From: Gammaproteobacteria bacterium
Lineage (GTDB): Bacteria > Pseudomonadota > Gammaproteobacteria > Chromatiales > Chromatiaceae
Length of the DNA: 9,914 nucleotides
Direction: 5' to 3'
NCBI GenBank assembly: GCA_030625445.1
Contig: DAOUQU010000039.1
Location: forward strand, 1-9,914
Each line of letters starts with the position of its first letter. Within the stretch, counting starts at the first letter, position 1. Below the pieces are notes generated by a model. It did not search any database, was not told the DNA's origin, and saw nothing but the letters and a program-made list of their open reading frames with translations. Shown one piece after another: positions 1 through 6,428 of the stretch. A program made the translations under genes and the position numbers.

Positions 1-108
1 CAAAAATACGTGGTCAAGGTGATGAAGTTCCTGCGACGTAATCTGAAAAACAGCCAGGTGCAAAGCCTCTCTTCTGCCGTTGCACAAACAGATCGACAGG
101 GTTCGTAA
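1..108 (+). CDS. Possible C-terminal end of a convergent gene (partial, unrecognised)
   Basis: Frame 1 is open from the window edge to a TAA at 106-108, giving 35 residues. The readable part is basic and mixed (KYVVKVMKFLRRNLKNSQV, then SLSSAVAQTDRQGS). The first twenty codons favour G or C at the third position, as neighbouring genes do, which suggests a real reading frame, but the fragment is too short to assign a family. It would converge on lipA, whose stop lies 34 bases away. The opposite strand is also open for part of this stretch without a plausible start. I see no clear intrinsic terminator for either gene between 109 and 142. The call is an inference from coding appearance only. Confidence 0.4.
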   Translation, partial: QKYVVKVMKFLRRNLKNSQVQSLSSAVAQTDRQGS

Positions 109-130
109 AAAAGTTTGCAGTCGTCAGTTT

Positions 131-155
131 CCTCGCTACTCACTACTCGCTACTC
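131..155 (-). repeat. Heptamer tandem array forming the 3' end of lipA
   Basis: On the minus strand three consecutive 7-base units occupy 155-149 (GAGTAGC), 148-142 (GAGTAGT) and 141-135 (GAGTAGC), followed by a partial GAGG at 134-131. The lipA codons for its last residues (Ser-Ser-Glu) and its TAG stop at 145-143 lie inside the array. A related array sits at 1797-1824. Because 7 is not a multiple of 3, successive GAGTAG units put a TAG into each of the three frames on this strand, while the opposite strand of the units stays open. Confidence 0.85.
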
Positions 156-1111
156 AATCCTTTCGCTTGCAGGTCTGCATGGTAGGAGGAGCGCACCATG
201 GGGCCGCTGGCGACGTTGGAGAAGCCCAGTTCTTCGGCATGGGCCGCTAACTGCGAAAACTCCTGCGGCGTAACAAAACGCTTCACCGGGAGATGATCGC
301 GTCCCGGCTGCAGATACTGGCCAATGGTGAGCATGTCACAACTGTGCCGGTGCAGGTCATCGATCACTGCACGCACCTCGTCGAGCTCTTCACCGATTCC
401 CACCATGAGACCGGATTTGGTTGCAACAGAGGGGTTCTGCCGCTTGAATTTTTTGATCAATTGCAGCGACCAGTGATAGTCAGCACCGGGACGCGCCTGC
501 TTGTAGAGGCGTGGTACGGTTTCCAGATTATGGTTGAAGATATCCGGCGGAGCAGAGTTGAGTATATCCAGTGCGATATCCATACGTCCCCGGAAATCGG
601 GAACCAGGATCTCGATTTTTGTTGTCGGCGTCAGTGAGCGAATTGCCTCGATGCAGGCTGCATAATGCGCTGCTCCGCCATCGCGCAGGTCATCCCGGTC
701 GACCGAGGTGATCACCACGTAGGAGAGTTTCATCTCTTCAATTGCCCGGGCCAGCTGCAGGGGCTCATCCGCATCGAGGGCAGAGGGTTTGCCGTGGGCG
801 ACATCGCAGAAGGGGCAGCGTCTGGTGCAGATATCACCCATGATCATAAAGGTTGCTGTGCCATGGCTGAAGCACTCCCCCAGGTTGGGGCAGGAGGCCT
901 CTTCACAGACCGAACTGAGTTTGCGCCGGCGCAGGATCTTTTTAATCTGGATGACGCCTTTTCCGGATGGCGCTTTTGCACGTATCCATGCAGGCTTGCG
1001 CAGCAGTTTTTGTGTGGCTTCAACCTTGACCGGAATGCGTGAAACCTTGTCGGCGCCGCGTTGGTGGGTATCGGGTCTGGATCGTGAAGGTGCGGTGAGT
1101 TTATCTGTCAT
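143..1111 (-). CDS. lipA: Lipoyl synthase (radical SAM)
   Basis: LipA inserts two sulfur atoms into the octanoyl chain attached to lipoyl domains of 2-oxoacid dehydrogenases and GcvH, in the cytoplasm. With the ATG at 1111 the protein has 322 residues (E. coli 321). Both cluster motifs are intact: auxiliary 4Fe-4S cysteines CX4CX5C at about 69, 74 and 80, and radical-SAM CX3CX2C at 95, 99 and 102 (CTRRCPFC). The C-terminal RSSYHADLQAKG carries the conserved serine that ligates the auxiliary cluster. An in-frame TTG at 1177 would add 22 residues without similarity to the family and overlap lipB, so I prefer the ATG, although no good Shine-Dalgarno sequence precedes it. It is last in the block, 58 bases after lipB. 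The final residues LSSE come from the heptamer repeat; the length still equals that of E. coli LipA. Confidence 0.97.
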   Translation of the reverse strand: MTDKLTAPSRSRPDTHQRGADKVSRIPVKVEATQKLLRKPAWIRAKAPSGKGVIQIKKILRRRKLSSVCEEASCPNLGECFSHGTATFMIMGDICTRRCPFCDVAHGKPSALDADEPLQLARAIEEMKLSYVVITSVDRDDLRDGGAAHYAACIEAIRSLTPTTKIEILVPDFRGRMDIALDILNSAPPDIFNHNLETVPRLYKQARPGADYHWSLQLIKKFKRQNPSVATKSGLMVGIGEELDEVRAVIDDLHRHSCDMLTIGQYLQPGRDHLPVKRFVTPQEFSQLAAHAEELGFSNVASGPMVRSSYHADLQAKGLSSE

Positions 1112-1169
1112 GTCAGGAATGGTGGTGATTGGTAGGTATGGATTCCGGCCTACGCACTTGAACAATGCC

Positions 1170-1805
1170 TTATGCAATTTCCATGAGAGTATATCCTAAA
1201 ATCCCCGCCAGCTTTGCTGTCAGCTTGTCTGCAACACTCACCACATCGGTGTCGATCCCGAGGGCTGCCAGGTCGGTAACAGCCAGCCCGGGATAACCGC
1301 AGGGGTTGATGCGGCTGAAGGGTTGCAGATCCATGTTCACATTGAGGCTGAGGCCGTGATAGGTAGACTGTTTTTTGACGCGCAGTCCGATGGCGGCAAT
1401 CTTTTCCCCATTGACATAGACACCCGGAGCCCCGGGTTTGCGCGTGGCGGTGATGCCTTGTTCGCTCAACAGCTGAATGATTGCCTCCTCAATGCCATTG
1501 ACCAGCGAGCGGATGCCAATACCGATCTCTTTCAGATCCAGCAGCAGATAGCAGACCAGCTGCCCCGGACCATGATAGGTCACCTGTCCGCCGCGATCAC
1601 TCTGTACCACAGGAATATCTCCGGCATCAAGCAGGTGTTCCGCTTTTCCCGCCTGTCCCTGTGTGAAGACCGGCGGGTGTTCCACGATCCAGATTTCCGA
1701 GGTGCTGCCGGCAGTGCGCTGCGTGGTGAAATCCAGCATCCCCCGCCACACCCGGGTGTAACCCTGCCTGCCAAGATGACGAATGATCAGGCATTCACCA
1801 CTCAC
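1170..1805 (-). CDS. lipB: Octanoyl-ACP:protein octanoyltransferase
   Basis: LipB moves octanoate from acyl carrier protein to the lipoyl-domain lysine, the step before LipA. The 211-residue product has the family motifs: HPPVFTQGQAGKAEH at 43-57, RGGQVTYHGPGQ at 71-82, the catalytic Lys135 in NGEKIAAIG and the acyl-thioester Cys169 in NPCGYPG, both at the E. coli numbers. That numbering supports the GTG start at 1805. A TGA lies two codons upstream in the same frame (1811-1809), so no longer start in this frame is usable; the next ATG is codon 23 and would lose conserved sequence. The GTG and the codons for Ser-Gly lie inside a heptamer tandem repeat, and no strong Shine-Dalgarno sequence is at the normal distance. 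ybeD ends 24 bases upstream. Confidence 0.96.
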   Translation of the reverse strand: MSGECLIIRHLGRQGYTRVWRGMLDFTTQRTAGSTSEIWIVEHPPVFTQGQAGKAEHLLDAGDIPVVQSDRGGQVTYHGPGQLVCYLLLDLKEIGIGIRSLVNGIEEAIIQLLSEQGITATRKPGAPGVYVNGEKIAAIGLRVKKQSTYHGLSLNVNMDLQPFSRINPCGYPGLAVTDLAALGIDTDVVSVADKLTAKLAGILGYTLMEIA

Positions 1806-1824
1806 GACTCACCACTCGCTACTC
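1797..1824 (-). repeat. Heptamer tandem array containing the lipB start
   Basis: On the minus strand four 7-base units run from 1824 to 1797: unit 1 GAGTAGC, units 2 and 4 GAGTGGT, unit 3 GAGTCGT, followed by the degenerate GAATGC. The array begins 5 bases after the ybeD stop codon (1832-1830) and includes the lipB GTG start at 1805. It matches the array at the end of lipA in unit, phase and orientation; both are preceded by a GGA-rich stretch. An ATG at 1826-1824 opens a five-codon frame that is in phase with lipB but closes at the repeat-borne TGA 1811-1809. Confidence 0.85.
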
Positions 1825-1829
1825 ATCCC

Positions 1830-2111
1830 TCACAAAGCCATTGCCACGGCTTTGTGAGCGCTCAGCTCCTGATAGAGCGCATCCATTTGCGCCCTGCTGA
1901 CGGCATTGACACGTACAGTGACAGAGAGGTAGTTGCCCTTGCTGCTGGGCTTGCTGCTGACGCTGCCCTCTCCAAGATCGGGCGCATGGCGGCGCACGAT
2001 CTCAACCACGATGGTTTCAAAGTCAGTGTCTGCCTTTCCCATCGCCTTGACGGCAATTTCGCAGGGAAACTGCATGATCTCTGCGGGGGCATCGCTTTTC
2101 AAATCGCTCAT
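1830..2111 (-). CDS. ybeD: YbeD/DUF493 family small protein
   Basis: This is a 93-residue member of the YbeD family (ACT-like fold in the E. coli structure; role not settled, repeatedly found beside lipB and dacA). The conserved core is visible: FPCEIAVKAMGKA near the N-terminus, VVEIVRRHAPD in the middle, then KPSSKGNYLSVTVRVNA and the C-terminal DALYQELSAHKAV, closely paralleling the E. coli protein (87 residues). The ATG at 2111 shares one base with the aminotransferase stop (TGATG), and a G-rich AAAGGGGGA lies 10 bases upstream as ribosome-binding site, so translation is probably coupled. An earlier in-frame start at 2147 is unlikely, because the family begins near MSDL. Family assignment is firm; a biochemical role cannot be given. 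Confidence 0.94.
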   Translation of the reverse strand: MSDLKSDAPAEIMQFPCEIAVKAMGKADTDFETIVVEIVRRHAPDLGEGSVSSKPSSKGNYLSVTVRVNAVSRAQMDALYQELSAHKAVAMAL

Positions 2112-2977
2112 CAGAGCTGTTCCCCCTTTCTGAGCCGATCCTTGCAACTCTCATAAAGCAGAGTCATCTCCTCCCAGATTTTACCAGCGGCGCCGTTGCC
2201 GACCCTCTGGCCATTGAGTTTCAGCACAGGAAGAATCTCCTTGGTGGAACTGCTCATCCAGATCTCGTCAGCACTCTGCAGATCATCGGCTGAAATGCTT
2301 GCCTCGGCATAGGGAATGCCATGTTGCTTCGCCAGCTCGAGGACGATTTCCCGGGTGATGCCGGGAAGTAGTGAGTCGCTCTTCGGCGGTGTGATCAGCA
2401 GCTTCTCTTTGACGATAAAGAGATTGCTGGCTGCTCCCTCGGTCGCCGCGCCATCTCGAATGAGAATTGCCTCCTGTGCTCCGGCATCTGCCGCCTCATG
2501 GCGCGCCATGACATTTGCCAGCAGGGTGATCGCCTTGATGCTGCAGTGTTCCCATCTGGGGTCGTCAAGGGTAATGGCATGGATTCCCCGGCGTTTCTCC
2601 TCTATGGTCGGGGTTTTGAGAATTTTTGTCCTGGCGTAGATGGTCGGTTCGATATCCTGTGGCCAGGCATGGTCGCGCACATCGGTGCAGCCGCGTGTCA
2701 CCTGCAGATAGAGAGCCTGGTCGGAGTCACCAAGTTGCGCGGTCAGGCGCATCAGGATCTGTTTCCATTCATCATCAGTATGCGGGCTGACCATACCAAT
2801 ACCGCGTAGGCTGTTGTGCAGGCGCTGCAGATGATGCTGCAGTTGGAAGAGATGCCCGCCGTAGACCGGAATCACTTCATAGACGCCGTCGCCAAACAGA
2901 AAGCCGCGGTCGGTCACGGAGATTTTCGCCTCTTCAACCGGGAGAAATTCACCATTCAGATAAACATCGATGCTCAT
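2111..2977 (-). CDS. dat: Class-IV PLP aminotransferase, probable D-amino-acid aminotransferase
   Basis: This is a 288-residue fold-type IV PLP enzyme. The N-terminal VSVTDRGFLFGDGVYEV-like block at about 19-35, the Schiff-base Lys148 in HCSIKAITLLANVMA, and the cofactor-contacting Glu180 in ATEGAASNLF are all present, as is SADEIWMSSSTKEILPV at 235-251. D-alanine aminotransferase (D-Ala + 2-oxoglutarate to pyruvate + D-Glu) is the usual annotation for this length and context. Branched-chain aminotransferase and aminodeoxychorismate lyase share the fold, so substrate is an inference. Its position after the D-Ala-releasing carboxypeptidase DacA makes D-amino-acid metabolism attractive. The ATG at 2977 is 9 bases past the dacA stop, with GAGGAG (2995-2990) in the end of dacA as the likely ribosome-binding site. 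The stop overlaps the ybeD start by one base. Confidence 0.88.
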   Translation of the reverse strand: MSIDVYLNGEFLPVEEAKISVTDRGFLFGDGVYEVIPVYGGHLFQLQHHLQRLHNSLRGIGMVSPHTDDEWKQILMRLTAQLGDSDQALYLQVTRGCTDVRDHAWPQDIEPTIYARTKILKTPTIEEKRRGIHAITLDDPRWEHCSIKAITLLANVMARHEAADAGAQEAILIRDGAATEGAASNLFIVKEKLLITPPKSDSLLPGITREIVLELAKQHGIPYAEASISADDLQSADEIWMSSSTKEILPVLKLNGQRVGNGAAGKIWEEMTLLYESCKDRLRKGEQL

Positions 2978-2986
2978 GGGGATTTG

Positions 2987-4117
2987 CTACTCCTCAAACC
3001 ACAACAGCACGGTATCCATCAGCCAGCCGAATATCCCTGCCTCCTTGACCTCCTCGAGGGCAATCAGCGGGACAATTTTGAGTTTGTCATCCTGCAGCAT
3101 GATATTGATGGAGCCGATCTGCTGCCCCTTGCTGACCGGCGCTTCAAGAGGTGATGAAATAGAGAGCTTGGCCGAGAGTTTATCTTTCATGTCCCGCGGG
3201 TAGCGGATGACGACGTCATCACCCGCGCCAACGCTCAGGTTGTCCGCTTCGCCCTTCCAGATTCTGACTGATTTGAGCTCGTCTCCACGCTTGAAAAGCG
3301 TAGTGGTATCAAAAAAACGAAAGCCCCAGTTGATCAGCTTGCGCGACTCTACGACACGGGACGAGTCGCTTTTGGTGCCCATGACGACAGCAACCAGGCG
3401 ATTTCCATCTCGCTTTGCAGAGGAGACCAGGCAGTAACCTGCGGCTGCAGTGTGTCCGGTTTTGACGCCATCGACGGTCTCATCCTGCCACAGCAGGCGG
3501 TTGCGGTTTGGCTGCGTAATCTTGTTGAAGGTGTACTCCTTCTCAGCGTACCACTTGTATAATTCCGGGAACTCTAGAATGGTCGACTCTGTCACCAGTG
3601 CGATGTCGCGTGGGGTGGTGTAGTGATTTTCGTCCGGCATGCCCGATGCATTGACAAAATTGGTGCCGTTCATACCGAGTTGCGCCGCATGTTTGTTCAT
3701 GAGTTCGGCAAAAGCCTCTTCAGAACCCGCCACATGTTCGGCCAGGGCCACAGCGGCATCATTTCCGGACTGGATAATCAGGCCTTTCAACAACTCTTCA
3801 ACAGAGACCTGCTTGTTCACCTCGATGAACATTTTCGATCCCTGCATTTTCCACGCCTTCTCGCTGATGAGGACCATATCCTGAAGCGAGATGCGACCAG
3901 CCTTGAGCTCGGAAAAGACTACGTGCGCAGTCATTATCTTGGTCAGACTGGCCGGTTCGAGGCGGGCATCGGCATTACTTTCACTGAGCGTTTGTCCGCT
4001 TTCGACATCCACAAGCAGGTAGCCGCTGGCATTGACCGTCGGCGCCTTGATGGCAAACGAAGCGCCGGGAGCGAGTGAAAAGAGAAACATGGCGGCGGGT
4101 AAGAGCAGTCTAAGCAT
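2987..4117 (-). CDS. dacA: D-alanyl-D-alanine carboxypeptidase (PBP5/6 type)
   Basis: DacA removes the terminal D-Ala from peptidoglycan pentapeptides in the periplasm. From the ATG at 4117 the protein has 376 residues, with a 22-residue signal peptide (MLRLLLPAAMFLFSLAPGAS, then FA) and likely cleavage before IKAP. The low-molecular-weight PBP active site is complete: SLTK at 57-60, SGN at 117-119 and KTG at 219-221. The C-terminal beta-rich PBP5-C region follows, ending in GIFGWLMDTVLLWFEE, an amphipathic helix of the membrane-anchoring type. The frame is open further upstream: an ATG at 4207 forms an ATGA overlap with the mltB stop and would add 30 residues in front of the signal peptide. 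I prefer 4117 because it starts a normal signal sequence, but neither start has a strong Shine-Dalgarno sequence. Confidence 0.95.
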   Translation of the reverse strand: MLRLLLPAAMFLFSLAPGASFAIKAPTVNASGYLLVDVESGQTLSESNADARLEPASLTKIMTAHVVFSELKAGRISLQDMVLISEKAWKMQGSKMFIEVNKQVSVEELLKGLIIQSGNDAAVALAEHVAGSEEAFAELMNKHAAQLGMNGTNFVNASGMPDENHYTTPRDIALVTESTILEFPELYKWYAEKEYTFNKITQPNRNRLLWQDETVDGVKTGHTAAAGYCLVSSAKRDGNRLVAVVMGTKSDSSRVVESRKLINWGFRFFDTTTLFKRGDELKSVRIWKGEADNLSVGAGDDVVIRYPRDMKDKLSAKLSISSPLEAPVSKGQQIGSINIMLQDDKLKIVPLIALEEVKEAGIFGWLMDTVLLWFEE

Positions 4118-4203
4118 AGGGAATCTCTGAATAAGTCCATGGGATGGGGGTTCGGTGGAAGGTCGAGGCGACATGATTAAAGTTTCCATAGTATTCATCA
4201 TGA

Positions 4204-5169
4204 TCATTGCGTGGATTGTTGATTGATTGCCTGTGCAAGCTGATAAACAGCCATCGCATAGAGGTTGCTGTGATTATATCGTGTGATGACATAAAAATTG
4301 TGTAAACCGAGCCAGTAATCCTGTTTATTTTTCTGTTTATACTCCAGGATTGCAGCTTTATCCAATGCACTCACCTCTGGCGGCAAGTTTGCTCCTGAAT
4401 TTCTGATTTTGCTGATAGTGACGTTTGGTTTCTGCCCGCGTCTGCTGCCCAGCGGCAGGCCCCGGGGCTGTCGTTCGAGTTTGAAGGCAATGGCTTCCCC
4501 GGTTTTCCAGCCATGACGCGAAAAGTAGTTGCCAACACTGCCGATCACATCGGAAGGGCTGTTCCACAGGTCTCTTTTGCCATTGCCGTCGAAATCAACA
4601 GCATATTCTCGAAAACTTGAAGGCATGAATTGCGGCATGCCCATGGCGCCTGCATAGGAGCCTTTGGGGGTCAGCGGTTCGAGTTCCTCTTCGCGCGCCA
4701 TCAGCAGATATTGCTCCAGTTCAGAGCGGAAAAATTTCGCCCGTTTGGGGTAGCCGAAGGCGAGTGTTTTCAGTGCCTCCATAACGGCATAGCTGCCGGT
4801 ATTCTTCCCATAGAGAGTCTCGACGCCGATAATGGCAGTGATGATGTGCGCTGGCACTCCATAAGTTTCCTGTGCCTGTTTCAGCTCCTTGTGGTATTTG
4901 CGCATGAATTTTTTACCATCCTCGATGCGCTTCGGCTGGAGAAAAATTTTGCGGTACTTATACCATGGCATTGCCTCGGCAGGGCGGGACATCGCCTTGA
5001 TGATAGATGGCCGGTGTTTGGCTTTCTGCAACTGCCGCGTCAGTTGAGCAGAATCAAACTGGTGCTTCTCAACCATCTGTGTGACAAATTGCTGCTCCTG
5101 CTGTGAAAGGGCATAACTGTCAGTGACAGCCAGCAGCATAACAACTCCACCACCCGCTATATAAACCAC
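4204..5169 (-). CDS. mltB: Lytic murein transglycosylase B (SLT family 3)
   Basis: MltB cleaves glycan strands with formation of 1,6-anhydroMurNAc. In the 321-residue product the catalytic Glu117 lies in GVETLYGKNTG (115-125). AGAMGMPQFMPSS at 173-185 and DFDGNGKRDLW at 192-202 are characteristic of the MltB/SLT_2 group, and ITRYNHSNLYAMAVYQLA is the conserved C-terminal block. The start is GTG at 5169 with AAGGG (5184-5180) 10 bases upstream. The N-terminus (about 20 hydrophobic or small residues ending DSYA) resembles a signal peptide but has no basic residue and no lipobox Cys, unlike E. coli MltB. The frame upstream is open and encodes basic residues (LRGKGHLS) but offers no ATG, GTG or TTG. 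The nearby palindromic repeat may have reshaped this end. Confidence 0.94.
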   Translation of the reverse strand: MVYIAGGGVVMLLAVTDSYALSQQEQQFVTQMVEKHQFDSAQLTRQLQKAKHRPSIIKAMSRPAEAMPWYKYRKIFLQPKRIEDGKKFMRKYHKELKQAQETYGVPAHIITAIIGVETLYGKNTGSYAVMEALKTLAFGYPKRAKFFRSELEQYLLMAREEELEPLTPKGSYAGAMGMPQFMPSSFREYAVDFDGNGKRDLWNSPSDVIGSVGNYFSRHGWKTGEAIAFKLERQPRGLPLGSRRGQKPNVTISKIRNSGANLPPEVSALDKAAILEYKQKNKQDYWLGLHNFYVITRYNHSNLYAMAVYQLAQAINQQSTQ

Positions 5170-5179
5170 TGAAAGGTGA

Positions 5180-5184
5180 CCCTT
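5180..5184 (-). promoter_or_regulatory. Ribosome-binding site of mltB
   Basis: AAGGG at the end of a GGGGGAAGGG tract (5189-5180) lies 10 bases before the GTG at 5169. The G tract overlaps the distal end of the palindromic repeat (to 5186), so part of the mltB initiation region may be repeat-derived. Confidence 0.5.
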
Positions 5185-5185
5185 C

Positions 5186-5248
5186 CCCCGTAGAAAAATT
5201 TGCAGGAGAACTCTGGTCGAGGCGCGGAGCGACTTGGTCAGAGCTTCC
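5186..5248 (-). repeat. REP-like palindromic repeat, copy A (rodA-mltB gap)
   Basis: Read on the minus strand, 5248-5186 aligns without gaps to 9852-9914 on the plus strand: 48 of 63 positions are identical and 14 of the 15 differences are transitions. The first 43 bases (5248-5206) form an imperfect palindrome with a 3-base loop: about 15 of 20 possible pairs on the minus-strand RNA and about 17 of 20 on the plus-strand RNA when G-U pairs are counted. A tail containing TTTTTCTACGGGG follows. The element begins 7 bases after the rodA stop and fills most of the 86-base gap before mltB. REP elements typically occupy such sites, but I do not recognise this family. Confidence 0.8.
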
Positions 5249-5255
5249 CTGGATA

Positions 5256-6428
5256 TCAGTCGAAAAAGGAGGTGATTTCGGATTGTCTTGTCCTCGAGAG
5301 TTCACGATGTGTGTGTATTGACATCAGGATGCCAAATCCCGCCATGATGGTGATAATGGAGGTGCCGCCGTAGCTGACCAATGGCAGGGGAACGCCGACG
5401 ACGGGTAGAATTCCTGTCACCATGCCTGTATTGACCAGCAGATAGATAAAGAAAACCAGTGTCAGGGAGCCGCCAAGCAGGCGTCCATAAGCCGAGTCTG
5501 ACATTGCTGTGATATAGAGTCCGCGCAGAATAATAAAGAGATAGAGCAGCATCATGATGATGATGCCAACGAGGCCGAGTTCTTCAGCAATCACGGCAAA
5601 AATAAAGTCAGTGTGCTGTTCCGGCAGGAAATCGAGGTGACACTGGGTGCCATTGAGCCAGCCCTTTCCAAACATGCCGCCGGAGCCGATGGCTATGCTC
5701 GCTTGAATAATATGATAACCGGCTCCCAGAGGGTCGTTTTGCGGATCTATCAGCGTCAGTACACGGCGTTTCTGATAGGGATGCATGAAAGCATCCAGAA
5801 TATCCGGATCAAAAAGAACGGCACTGATGCCGGCAATAGCAATGGCGACGATGAGGATAATCAGCCGCCAGCTTAAACCCGCAAAAAAGAGCGTAAACAC
5901 TCCGGCAGCTGTAACCAGTATCGCGGTGCCGAGGTCCGGCTGCTTGATGATCAGTGCGGCAGGGATCAGGGTCAGAAGAAAGGCAACCAGCAGATGCCAG
6001 GCTTTGACCGGTTGTGGTCTGGATGCCAGAAAGCCGGCGCACATCATCGGTACTGCTATCTTGACGATTTCAGAGGGTTGAAAACGAAAGCCGCCGATCA
6101 GCAGCCAGCGCTGCGCGCCCTTGCCCATATCTCCCATGACAAGCACGGCGATCAGCAGCGCCAGCCCGGCAAGATAGAACCACGGCGAGATGGCCTTGAG
6201 TTTCGCAGGTGAAAGCTGGGCGATAGCAAACATGATGACAAGCGCTATCGCGATATTCACGAGCTGACGTTTGACCATTGCGATGTCGCTGTCGCTGGCG
6301 CTGTAGAGCATGGCAAGCCCGAAGGCGCACAGCAGTAGAATGCCCGTTAGAAGAGGGAGGTCGATGTGCAGTCGCGGCAGCAGCGGGGTGCTCACATGTT
6401 TTGGCATCGAGAGTATGCTGTCACTCAT
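5256..6428 (-). CDS. rodA: SEDS peptidoglycan glycosyltransferase RodA
   Basis: RodA polymerises lipid II into glycan strands for lateral wall growth, working with PBP2. The 390-residue product is a multi-pass membrane protein with about ten hydrophobic segments. SEDS landmarks are present: RWLLIGGFRFQPSEIVKIA, the loop HPYQKRRVLTLIDPQNDPLG, the LPEQHTDFIFAVIAEELG segment with the essential aspartate (about residue 274), and the C-terminal GVPLPLVSYGGTSIIT. The ATG at 6428 overlaps the mrdA stop by 8 bases and has AGGA/GGAG upstream; an ATG at 6461 would add 11 non-conserved residues inside mrdA. Translation is probably coupled to mrdA. The C-terminus ends SEITSFFD just before the palindromic repeat. 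Confidence 0.96.
   Translation of the reverse strand: MSDSILSMPKHVSTPLLPRLHIDLPLLTGILLLCAFGLAMLYSASDSDIAMVKRQLVNIAIALVIMFAIAQLSPAKLKAISPWFYLAGLALLIAVLVMGDMGKGAQRWLLIGGFRFQPSEIVKIAVPMMCAGFLASRPQPVKAWHLLVAFLLTLIPAALIIKQPDLGTAILVTAAGVFTLFFAGLSWRLIILIVAIAIAGISAVLFDPDILDAFMHPYQKRRVLTLIDPQNDPLGAGYHIIQASIAIGSGGMFGKGWLNGTQCHLDFLPEQHTDFIFAVIAEELGLVGIIIMMLLYLFIILRGLYITAMSDSAYGRLLGGSLTLVFFIYLLVNTGMVTGILPVVGVPLPLVSYGGTSIITIMAGFGILMSIHTHRELSRTRQSEITSFFD

Noticed and set aside
105..130. T-rich run on the minus strand after lipA as a terminator.
   Set aside because: No GC-rich stem precedes it at the required distance.
1131..1156. Weak inverted repeat GTAGG...CCTAC in the lipB-lipA gap.
   Set aside because: Only five base pairs with a 12-base loop and no T tract; not enough to call an attenuator or riboswitch.
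1112..1177. Upstream TTG start for lipA giving a 344-residue protein.
   Set aside because: The extra 22 residues have no family resemblance and the ATG at 1111 gives the expected length and cysteine numbering.
1797..1824. CRISPR-like reading of the heptamer arrays.
   Set aside because: Units are 7 bases in direct tandem with no spacers and no cas genes in the window.
1323..2156. Long plus-strand open frame of 277 codons across lipB and ybeD.
   Set aside because: It is the antisense shadow of two clearly conserved genes and shows no domain.
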